A stretch of 5,382 nucleotides of DNA from an uncultured Micrococcales bacterium. GTDB lineage: Bacteria > Actinomycetota > Actinomycetes > Actinomycetales > Microbacteriaceae. The notes under the pieces are model-generated. The model did no database searches, was not told the DNA's origin, and saw nothing but the letters and a program-made list of their open reading frames with translations. This document shows positions 1-5,382 of this stretch, piece by piece (position 1 is the stretch's first letter; each line of letters starts with the position of its first letter). The DNA is taken from NCBI GenBank assembly GCA_913062665.1, contig CAJXVY010000039.1:1-5382 (forward strand), given 5' to 3'. The translations under genes and the position numbers were made by a program.

Positions 1-1011
1 CCGGAGCCAGTTAGCTATGACGTATCAAGCCTGACTGGAATCAAGTTCCCTGAAAACAGCAATCCTTTGCTGGTGGGCCCTGCACTCTCGGCCAAGATTG
101 ATAACTTCGCTCTAGCTCGTCCGCAGACTGGATTGAATTCCGCCGACATTGTTGTTGTTGAGCGAGTAGAGAGTGGGCTTACAAGGTTTGTTGCCACCTG
201 GCACAGTTCAATCCCCGAGGAGATTGGTCCAATCAGGTCAATTAGACCAATGGATCCAAACATTGTTAGCCCTTATGGAGGAATCATGGCCTACTCAGGT
301 GGTCAAGACAGATTCATGGATCCGATGATGGCCACTGAGCTATATAACGCAACCGAAGATACCGAGGTTGGCAAAGAGACCATGTTCAGAAAACAGGGCA
401 CCGGAAGACCTTATGAGCACACACTATATGTTCGTGCTGGAGTCCTAGTTAGCCAGCACGGTGATCTGACCGCCCCACCAGACCAATTTGTCTTTGCAGA
501 TTTGGAAGCAGAGGAAACTCCGAGCGTGGATGCTGGTATGAGCTTCAACCAATTTCAGGTGAACTACAAGGAATCAACTTCAGCCTGGCTTATGGGCAAC
601 GCCGAATACAGCTTCAATGAACTCGGGATCGAGCTTCCAACGGGTGAGACCGCTACTCACTCAGCGCTATTGCGCTCCCAGGGTGAAACAGCACTGATTG
701 ATGCGCTGACGGATTCCCAGGTGAGGACAAAGAATGTAATTGTCATGGAAACAGAGCTTGATTTCAGTGCCAAGGATCCAACCTATGGTTCTATCCCTGA
801 AACTGTTTTGGTAAACGCCTCGGGAAGAGCATGGGTTTTTGCCGATAACAAGTATTTGGAAATCTCTTGGAGCAAAGAGGGAAGAACCGACCCCATTCAG
901 TTCAGTCTCCCCAATGGTGACCCACTGGTGCTAACCCCAGGGCCAACCTGGATTGAATACCTCGATAGCTACTCAGCAACACTGGAAATTGATGGGGAGC
1001 TAGTTCCCTAA
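1..1011 (+). CDS. DUF3048 (YerB-like) putative envelope lipoprotein, 5' end missing
   Basis: The frame is open from base 1 and gives 336 residues before a TAA stop. Visible residues match the two-part DUF3048 family (Bacillus YerB type). Near residues 11-13 is the LTG element. Residues 33-83 carry IDN, ARPQxGL, ADIVxxExVExGxTRF and IGPIRSIRP, the hallmark of the N-terminal domain. The C-terminal domain ends with GRAWVFAD and LTPGPTWIEYL (about residues 308-321). Family members are usually 330-380 residues with a lipoprotein signal, so perhaps 20-40 residues, including any signal peptide, lie upstream. A TTG at 67 could be read as a start, but it falls inside the conserved domain and is not credible. 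The molecular function of DUF3048 is not established; an extracytoplasmic location is inferred from the family. The gene is translationally coupled to the DUF2256 gene downstream. Confidence 0.9.
   Translation, partial: PEPVSYDVSSLTGIKFPENSNPLLVGPALSAKIDNFALARPQTGLNSADIVVVERVESGLTRFVATWHSSIPEEIGPIRSIRPMDPNIVSPYGGIMAYSGGQDRFMDPMMATELYNATEDTEVGKETMFRKQGTGRPYEHTLYVRAGVLVSQHGDLTAPPDQFVFADLEAEETPSVDAGMSFNQFQVNYKESTSAWLMGNAEYSFNELGIELPTGETATHSALLRSQGETALIDALTDSQVRTKNVIVMETELDFSAKDPTYGSIPETVLVNASGRAWVFADNKYLEISWSKEGRTDPIQFSLPNGDPLVLTPGPTWIEYLDSYSATLEIDGELVP
994..999 (+). promoter_or_regulatory. Ribosome binding site for the DUF2256 gene
   Basis: GGGGAG lies 11 nt before the ATG at 1011, inside the end of the DUF3048 coding region. 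The spacing is slightly long. The TAATG stop-start junction suggests that re-initiation by ribosomes finishing the upstream gene also contributes. Confidence 0.4.
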
Positions 1012-1148
1012 TGCCCCGCGGGGTCAAAAAAGAAAATCTTCCTGAGAAGACCTGTCAGCGCTGCGGAAGACCAATGGTCTGGCGGAAAGCCTGGGCGAAA
1101 AACTGGGATCAGGTCAAATACTGCAGTGAGAAATGCAAACGCGGCTAA
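1011..1148 (+). CDS. DUF2256 small zinc-knuckle-like protein (45 aa)
   Basis: This 45-residue protein starts at an ATG that shares its A with the TAA stop of the DUF3048 gene. It fits the small DUF2256 family (about 40-60 residues): C15-x2-C18 with CGRP, then W24-R-K-x-W28 and W32, then YC38-x3-C42 followed by a basic end. The four cysteines probably bind one zinc ion, and the Trp/Arg/Lys-rich middle suggests nucleic acid or protein contact; both points are inference. The function of the family is not known to me, though it is often seen beside photolyase/cryptochrome genes in other bacteria, which are absent here. Its stop overlaps the end of convergent galU by 4 nt. A perfect GC-only palindrome (CCCCGCGGGG, 1014-1023) follows the ATG directly. 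Confidence 0.9.
   Translation: MPRGVKKENLPEKTCQRCGRPMVWRKAWAKNWDQVKYCSEKCKRG
1026..1051 (-). terminator. Probable intrinsic terminator of the galU transcript
   Basis: Read on the minus strand, a 6-bp stem (GTCTTC/GAAGAT, including one G-U pair) with the tetraloop TCAG is followed directly by TTTCTTTTTT. This is the usual stem-plus-U-tract layout. It lies about 95 nt past the galU stop and within the DUF2256 coding region of the other strand. The stem is short and only moderately stable, so confidence is limited. Confidence 0.4.
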
Positions 1149-2020
1149 ATCTCTTTGGAAAACTCTTTGAGCCAAGTCTTTAGCTCATCACCTATGTCTT
1201 CGCGCTGGGTTGCAATTCTCAGTGAAGCCTTGATGTAATCGACCTTATCTCCGGTGTCATAACGTCTTCCGCGGAAGATAACTCCGTAGACATCTGGCTG
1301 TGAACTTTCCGCACATGAGGTTCTCAAGGCATCAGTGATTTGGATTTCATTTCCCCGACCTGGTTCAGTGCGTTCTAGAACACTAAATATTTCGGGCCTC
1401 AGAACATACCTGCCGATTACTGCAAGGTTGCTAGGAGCTTTGTCGGTATCTGGTTTTTCAACCAGGTTGGTGACCTTCACAACATCCCCGTCACCCTCGA
1501 CCTCAGCGCAACCGTAAAGATGAATCTGATCGGGATCTACCTCCATAAGCGCAATCACGTGTGATCCGTTTTTCTCGTGAACATCAAGCATTTCTGCTAG
1601 CAAACTATCCCGCTCATCGATTAGGTCATCACCTAGCAACACCGCAAAGCTCTGATCACTGACGTGTTTTTTGGCTCGCAGGATTGCATGTCCCAAACCC
1701 CTTGGGTCACCCTGACGCATGTAATGAATATCGGCTAGGCGGTTAGAGATGCTGACCTCATCAAGTTTTTTGGTGTCACCTTTTTTGGTCAGCGCCTCTT
1801 CAATTTCACTCGCTCGGTCGAAGTGGTTTTCTAAAGCGTTTTTATTTCGACCCGTGACCATCAGTAGATCATCTAGACCTGAGCGGACTGCCTCTTCAAC
1901 CACATATTGAATTACTGGCTTATCAACAATGGGAAGCATCTCTTTGGGCATGGCTTTGGTTGCAGGTAAAAACCTTGTTCCTAAACCCGCTACAGGAATA
2001 ACCGCTTTTGTTACTGGCAT
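1145..2020 (-). CDS. galU: UTP--glucose-1-phosphate uridylyltransferase
   Basis: Cytoplasmic enzyme that converts UTP and glucose-1-phosphate to UDP-glucose and pyrophosphate, supplying activated glucose for surface glycans and glycolipids. At 291 residues it is full length for bacterial GalU. The nucleotide-binding signature is at residues 12-27 (GLGTRFLPATKAMPKE). QGDPRGLGHA (103-112) is the uridine-binding loop and LLGDDL (128-133) holds the metal-binding aspartate. LVEKP (186-190), APSNLAVIGRYVL (195-207), GNEIQITDAL (223-232) and the late RRYDTGDKVDYIKA complete the family pattern. The ATG at 2020 begins the conserved MPVTKAVIPVAG N-terminus. It lies 10 nt after the stop of the pyruvyltransferase-like gene with only a weak Shine-Dalgarno (GAAG), so co-transcription and translational coupling are likely. 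No key residue appears altered. Confidence 0.97.
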   Translation of the reverse strand: MPVTKAVIPVAGLGTRFLPATKAMPKEMLPIVDKPVIQYVVEEAVRSGLDDLLMVTGRNKNALENHFDRASEIEEALTKKGDTKKLDEVSISNRLADIHYMRQGDPRGLGHAILRAKKHVSDQSFAVLLGDDLIDERDSLLAEMLDVHEKNGSHVIALMEVDPDQIHLYGCAEVEGDGDVVKVTNLVEKPDTDKAPSNLAVIGRYVLRPEIFSVLERTEPGRGNEIQITDALRTSCAESSQPDVYGVIFRGRRYDTGDKVDYIKASLRIATQREDIGDELKTWLKEFSKEI

Positions 2021-2030
2021 GACTTCAACT

Positions 2031-2816
2031 CTAGGCCAAGAGCTCTCTGAGCACTCCTAAAAATTCATGACGCATAAACACCCTGAATTTCTCAATTTCT
2101 TTTCTAAGAAACATCTCATCTTCAATCAGCGGAACTAGCTTCGCTGTTATCACCGCTGGGGATTGGCCCTTATCGAGCATTTGATAATTGAAGCCAAAGC
2201 TTCCTAACTCCATATCTTCAATCATTTTCTTATCGTGCATGTTTGAGTAGACATGTAGAAAAGGTGTCATTGAAGTGAGAAGCAGCAGCAATCCGCCGGG
2301 GGTCGAACTAATGCCAGCTACGCATTTCTGACTGAGTGCAATTAGTTCTTCAATAGAAAGATCATTTGCCACTTTCACATAGTCAGGATTGTGAAGATAG
2401 GCAATAATGCCCTCAATCAGTTCTGCGTTTTCACCGTTATCGACCAGCACTACCGAACGTGATTGTCGTAAGTAACACTTCTTGGTGATATCCGCCCATA
2501 TCTCGACAGACCCTGCTTTTTTCACACTCGGTTCAACCAGGATGTTGCCCGATCCGAAGCTTTCGCTCTTTATTGACCCACCAAGAGAAACTGCATCAAC
2601 TGAATAACCAAAAGCTGGGTGGGGATCCTCATCCAGGGTTGCCTTGAGTGTGCTCTCGGTTTCGCTGTCCTCAGCTGCTAAGACAAAACTAGGTACAGAG
2701 CTGTCTTCGTTGACTGTTACATCGGTATGGCCAAGTTCCATAAAACCCTCAACACAACCTGCAACTGCCAGCCTCTCGGCAAGCGAGATCTGGCTCTCAG
2801 GGATAATTGAAACCAT
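2031..2816 (-). CDS. Diverged polysaccharide pyruvyltransferase-like protein, function uncertain
   Basis: This 261-residue soluble protein has no signal peptide or membrane segment. I do not recognise it confidently. From about residue 76 it resembles the polysaccharide pyruvyltransferase family: LGGS then FGSGNI (87-92), VEIWAD (104-109) where ExoV-like proteins have an 'AVRGPLT' element, and SIEELIALSQKCVAGIS (154-170) followed by a hydrophobic helix. PFLHVYSNMHDKKMIEDMELG (185-205) then matches the usual 'P-x-Y-x-x-K-v-x-x-l-x-x-L-G' tail. The Arg/Ser-x-His motif expected around residues 169-174 reads ISSTPGG, so the usual His is absent. Members are normally 300-400 residues, so this copy is short. 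An in-frame TAA lies 3 nt before the ATG, which rules out an extended start. It is first in a two-gene unit with galU, pointing to surface-glycan work. The coding call is secure; the family call is tentative. Confidence 0.55.
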   Translation of the reverse strand: MVSIIPESQISLAERLAVAGCVEGFMELGHTDVTVNEDSSVPSFVLAAEDSETESTLKATLDEDPHPAFGYSVDAVSLGGSIKSESFGSGNILVEPSVKKAGSVEIWADITKKCYLRQSRSVVLVDNGENAELIEGIIAYLHNPDYVKVANDLSIEELIALSQKCVAGISSTPGGLLLLLTSMTPFLHVYSNMHDKKMIEDMELGSFGFNYQMLDKGQSPAVITAKLVPLIEDEMFLRKEIEKFRVFMRHEFLGVLRELLA

Positions 2817-2822
2817 TGTTTA

Positions 2823-2850
2823 AGGTTAGTGAGCTTTAGACACCAAGCAA
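2823..2850 (-). promoter_or_regulatory. Possible leaderless promoter of the pyruvyltransferase-like/galU unit
   Basis: On the minus strand TAACCT (2828-2823) fits the actinobacterial -10 pattern TANNNT. TTGCTT (2850-2845) is a plausible -35 at 16-nt spacing. The -10 ends 6 nt before the ATG at 2816, so transcription would begin at or next to the start codon. No Shine-Dalgarno precedes that ATG, which agrees with a leaderless mRNA, common in actinobacteria. Judged by eye from short motifs. Confidence 0.4.
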
Positions 2851-2860
2851 TGTAAGCAAA

Positions 2861-2866
2861 AAGGAA
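2861..2866 (+). promoter_or_regulatory. Ribosome binding site deciding the TTG start at 2871
   Basis: AAGGAA lies 4 nt before TTG at 2871 (5-6 nt from the AGGA core), with an in-frame TAA upstream at 2853-2855. This supports TTG as the start of the 526-residue protein. The nearer ATG at 2866 is out of frame, touches the Shine-Dalgarno itself, and opens only a 32-codon frame. Confidence 0.6.
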
Positions 2867-2870
2867 TGTT

Positions 2871-4451
2871 TTGTCCGCCGTTTATGAAAAATACAAAGCT
2901 AAAAAAAGCTTATTTCGCAAACGCGCTCTCGAAAACAACTACAACATCAACAACCAGTTTTTGATTGAGCTTGCTGGGTTTGAAAACCTTTTTGAGCTGA
3001 TCGAACAAATGAGTGTCAGCTGGTTCAAATCAGCAAGCAAGACATCTAGAGATGCAGCACTGGATCTTGCACTACTTCTCGATTCAACCCGCGCATCCAA
3101 GATCTTTGAAGCCGCAATTGGTGCCGACACAAGGTATTTGGCCAATGAGCACAAACAAAAGGCCAAAGAAATCCTGATCGGATTTGGCCAAATCGAAAAA
3201 GCCAATAACCTCGGCCTTGGCGGCCTGCAGCAGCTAGATGCAGAAAACCCATTTCGAAACCAGTTCTCAAGCCTGGAAACCAAAACAACTTGGCTCAGAA
3301 GATTTCTAGATCTTTCAAAGCACCACAAGCTTGATTACACCGATGACAGATTCATGCACCCAGTGGACAGTTTTGAAATAAGCAATGACAGCAATCAGCT
3401 AAGCCAAGAGATTATCTCTGTGGTTGTGATTGCTAGATTGCCAACAGATGAGCTCAATAGAACCATCAAGTCAGTGTTGTCCAGTGGGGTAAGCCCGCTG
3501 GAGGTATTAGTGATGCAACAGCTAGACACCGACAAGGGATTCAGAACACCAATTGATGTTCAAAGGTTTTCACCGAATGTGAAAACAATCGTTGTCCCAG
3601 AAAAACTCAAGCTTCATCAGATTCTGAACAGAGCTTTGGATGAATCCTCGGGCAAATATTTATGCCTATTAACCCAAGGCGAGATTCTGCATCCTGATGC
3701 ATTGTCAGTGATGAAATCCAAGGCTCGGAATAAAGCGATTGTGACAGCCAACAAATGCCATATCGGCTATGGCTTTGAGCTAGCTAATTCAAGTTCAGTC
3801 ATTGGTTTGATAAATAAACCGCTTGCTAAAAACTTTGGTTATTTCGACCATGTTCGAATCGGGTCCCTAGATGGTTTTCTTGAGCGCCTAGGGCCGCGTA
3901 AACATATAGATCGCAACTTTTGTTTTTCAACAAGTCAGAAATCAGAGGAAGAGTTGGTGACTGACGCAACCAGGCATTATTTGGCTTTGCAAGCAAGCTT
4001 CGTGAGCTCGAATTCAAGACCATTTGTTGCCAATTCACCGATTCGGTCTTTTTATGCTCCAAGACCTGTTCGCTTTGGGTTCAAACTGTCTGTCAACAGG
4101 CGCGAGCTGAACACGGTTTTTGCTCTTGATATGTCCAACCCGCAGTCACTTTCCATGTTACTAAGCTCAATTAATGAAGATCAGCTAACAGGTATTTGGG
4201 ATATCAATCCTTGGTGGAGCGAGCAGGAACTTGTCATCCCCGGAGAGCTTCGGAAGCTGATGGATAAGCGGATAGTTCAGTTTGTCTATCCGGAGGAGAG
4301 AATCAGCATTGACCGATTGCTGGTGATTGATTCAGAAGCTTTGCAGGCGGTGAACCCTAAGCGTCAGCCAAGGTGGGATGTGGTTGATTTTGAGTTTGAT
4401 GAAACCTACAGAAAAACCATCAAGAATCTATTCCCCGTATCTGAGATCTAA
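2871..4451 (+). CDS. Glycosyltransferase family 2-like protein with eroded catalytic motifs
   Basis: This 526-residue soluble protein starts at TTG behind a good Shine-Dalgarno. Residues 1-120 are helical and basic at the start. ENPFRNQF (125-132) and WLRRFLDL (141-148) resemble the linker before the GT-A domain in large actinobacterial surface-polysaccharide transferases. Residues 181-282 follow the family 2 GT-A pattern (ISVVVIAR, TIKSVL, PLEVLVMQ, LNRALDESSGKYLCLL). However, the usual nucleotide-binding 'VDDxSxD' reads VMQQLDTD (214-221) and the metal-binding DxD region reads LLTQGE (266-271). FGYFDHVRIG (322-331) and FLERL (336-340) match the acceptor-side block where relatives have 'ADSEFL'. 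Residues 414-495 resemble a Rossmann-like GT-B N-terminal piece (IPGELRKL, VQFVYPEE, DRLLVID), after which the protein stops. It may be catalytically inactive or have altered chemistry. It is divergent from the pyruvyltransferase-like gene and convergent with the ExoA-like gene, overlapping the latter by 32 bp. Confidence 0.65.
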   Translation: MSAVYEKYKAKKSLFRKRALENNYNINNQFLIELAGFENLFELIEQMSVSWFKSASKTSRDAALDLALLLDSTRASKIFEAAIGADTRYLANEHKQKAKEILIGFGQIEKANNLGLGGLQQLDAENPFRNQFSSLETKTTWLRRFLDLSKHHKLDYTDDRFMHPVDSFEISNDSNQLSQEIISVVVIARLPTDELNRTIKSVLSSGVSPLEVLVMQQLDTDKGFRTPIDVQRFSPNVKTIVVPEKLKLHQILNRALDESSGKYLCLLTQGEILHPDALSVMKSKARNKAIVTANKCHIGYGFELANSSSVIGLINKPLAKNFGYFDHVRIGSLDGFLERLGPRKHIDRNFCFSTSQKSEEELVTDATRHYLALQASFVSSNSRPFVANSPIRSFYAPRPVRFGFKLSVNRRELNTVFALDMSNPQSLSMLLSSINEDQLTGIWDINPWWSEQELVIPGELRKLMDKRIVQFVYPEERISIDRLLVIDSEALQAVNPKRQPRWDVVDFEFDETYRKTIKNLFPVSEI

Positions 4452-5373
4452 ACAGCATCCCGACAATAAATCCCAAACCCCAGCTGTAGTGCATGGTTGG
4501 CAAGACCACTATTAGCCAGCTCTTGCCACCGTTTTCAACCCTTGCAAAAAGGGATATGAAAACAACCGATAGAAAATAAATCACTGCCGGAAAAACAAAC
4601 AGTGAGCCGAACACCAGCAATGGCGGAATGAAGTATCTAGGCCTCGAGGCACTCAGAGCTGAGCGAGTTAGCCTTGCCCGCCAGCGACCTGTTTTATAAA
4701 ACTGCTTTACAAGACTTCCCCAACTACCCCTTGGGTAATACCTGACTTCTAATTGCGGATCAAACCAGACTTTGTGGCCTGCACGCCTAAGCCTAAGATT
4801 TAGCTCCCAGTCCTGACCTCTGATTAGCTCCTCATCGAATCCACCAACGGATTGCAGTTTCTCTTTGTCAAAAACTCCCAGGTAGACACTGTCTACTTCA
4901 CCCTCTTTGCCACCCACATGGAAGCTTCCCCCACCAAGGCCAAACCTGGATCCGTATGCCCAGGCGACGGCGGATTGAAACCCAGTGGTGCCAATTGCGT
5001 GCATAAGCCCGCCAACGTTTCCAGCCTGGGTTCGCTCAAGGGTTTCGATGGCTCTTTTTGCATACCCATAGGTCAACTCGCTGTGAGCGTCAACACGAAT
5101 GATGACATCCCCCTGTGCCTCACTGATTGCCAGGTTCAGTCCTTTGGCGGTGTTGTTCTTGGGGTTTTTGATAACTCGAACCTGCGGATGTTCTTTTTCT
5201 AATTGCTTGGCCAAGCGGTTTGTTTTATCTCGAGATCTCCCGATGGCAATGATCAGCTCAAATGGAATGTCAAGATCTTGGTCAAGCACGGATTTCACTG
5301 ACATTTCAATGTTTTTCTCTTCATTGAGTGCAGGCATGACAAAACTTGCAAAAGAGTAAGTTTTGTTTTCCAC
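4420..5373 (-). CDS. ExoA-like membrane-anchored family 2 glycosyltransferase
   Basis: Inverting-type GT2 enzyme expected to add a sugar to a lipid-linked glycan at the cytoplasmic face of the membrane. The 317 residues begin with the GT-A fold: FVMPALNEEKNI (11-22), then AIGRSRDKT (43-51), the form used by the ExoA group in place of 'DDGSTD'. K77-G-L-N80, the metal-binding RVDAH (93-97), VDSVYLGVF (160-168), GGFDEELIRGQDWE (177-190, catalytic acidic residues) and QFYKTGRWR (224-232, the QxxRW-type motif) follow. Two C-terminal hydrophobic stretches (about 248-276 and 286-308) should anchor it. All key motifs are intact, in contrast to the neighbouring GT-like protein. Start: GTG at 5373 is the only usual start codon in view and has no Shine-Dalgarno; the frame stays open to the window edge, so the true start may be upstream. 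Sugar specificity cannot be read. Confidence 0.93.
   Translation of the reverse strand: MENKTYSFASFVMPALNEEKNIEMSVKSVLDQDLDIPFELIIAIGRSRDKTNRLAKQLEKEHPQVRVIKNPKNNTAKGLNLAISEAQGDVIIRVDAHSELTYGYAKRAIETLERTQAGNVGGLMHAIGTTGFQSAVAWAYGSRFGLGGGSFHVGGKEGEVDSVYLGVFDKEKLQSVGGFDEELIRGQDWELNLRLRRAGHKVWFDPQLEVRYYPRGSWGSLVKQFYKTGRWRARLTRSALSASRPRYFIPPLLVFGSLFVFPAVIYFLSVVFISLFARVENGGKSWLIVVLPTMHYSWGLGFIVGMLFRSQIRGIDS
4498..4535 (+). terminator. Weak candidate terminator for the 526-residue protein gene
   Basis: A perfect 8-bp inverted repeat (TGGCAAGA at 4498-4505, TCTTGCCA at 4521-4528) with a 15-nt loop is followed by GTTTTC (4531-4536). It lies 47 nt past the + strand stop, inside the coding region of the convergent gene. 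The long loop and short T run make it a weak candidate, and the repeat may simply be coding sequence. Confidence 0.22.
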
Positions 5374-5382
5374 CAGAGAAGG

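Noticed and set aside
67..69. TTG as the start of the DUF3048 protein
   Set aside because: The frame is open back to base 1 and conserved family residues (LTG) lie before this codon, so the gene simply begins outside the window.
223..251. Inverted repeat ATTGGTC/GACCAAT with a nested GGTC/GACC
   Set aside because: It falls on the conserved GPIRSIRP codons deep inside the DUF3048 domain and is best explained by repeated codons.
1335..1517. 60-codon open frame on the + strand opposite galU
   Set aside because: No ribosome site or domain pattern; galU motifs explain this stretch.
2866..2964. Out-of-frame 32-codon ATG frame at the start of the GT-like gene
   Set aside because: Its ATG touches the Shine-Dalgarno, the frame is short and low in complexity (Thr/Ser run), and the overlapping TTG frame has family similarity.
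2939..3328. 129-codon open frame on the minus strand
   Set aside because: It is antisense to the GT-like gene, rich in Ser/Leu/Arg, and shows no domain pattern; a shadow of the + strand codons.
2871..4451. Reading the GT-like gene as a pseudogene
   Set aside because: No internal stop or frameshift is seen over 526 codons and the initiation signal is good; motif erosion alone does not justify a pseudogene call.
4852..5202. 116-codon open frame on the + strand
   Set aside because: It lies opposite the intact ExoA-like gene, whose conserved motifs fully account for this region.

Overview
The window looks like bacterial chromosome from a compact, moderate-GC actinobacterium. By eye GC is near or slightly below 50% (not computed). 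The pointers are a YerB-like DUF3048 protein, an actinobacterial-style GalU, an ExoA-type family 2 glycosyltransferase whose motifs match actinobacterial homologues, TTG and GTG starts, and a probable leaderless start. A small-genome Microbacteriaceae-type organism (Luna/Aquiluna-like) would fit, but this is inference; no rRNA or other taxonomic marker is present. There are no tRNAs, mobile elements, CRISPR arrays or large repeats that I can see.

Layout. On the + strand, positions 1-1011 are the 3' part of a DUF3048 (YerB-like) envelope protein cut by the window edge. A 45-residue DUF2256 zinc-knuckle protein (1011-1148) follows, coupled to it by a TAATG junction. The minus-strand unit 2816-1145 encodes a diverged, short polysaccharide-pyruvyltransferase-like protein and then, 10 nt downstream, GalU. 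GalU converges on DUF2256 with a 4-nt overlap, and a probable galU terminator lies inside the DUF2256 gene. Divergent from that unit, across only 54 bp, is a 526-residue glycosyltransferase-like protein (2871-4451) whose family 2 catalytic motifs are eroded. It converges with a 32-bp coding overlap on an intact membrane-anchored family 2 glycosyltransferase (5373-4420), whose 5' end is at or beyond the window edge.

How the genes may work together. Most of the window concerns cell-surface glycan: GalU makes UDP-glucose, the ExoA-like enzyme transfers sugar at the membrane, and the two divergently transcribed middle genes carry remnants or specialised forms of glycan enzymes. The notable point is that these two neighbours, one pyruvyltransferase-like and one glycosyltransferase-like, both seem to lack the usual catalytic signatures while keeping full open frames. 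They may be repurposed non-catalytic or altered-specificity proteins. This is the part most worth following up. Genes are tightly packed: the longest gap is 54 bp, so no stretch over 300 bases lacks a gene.
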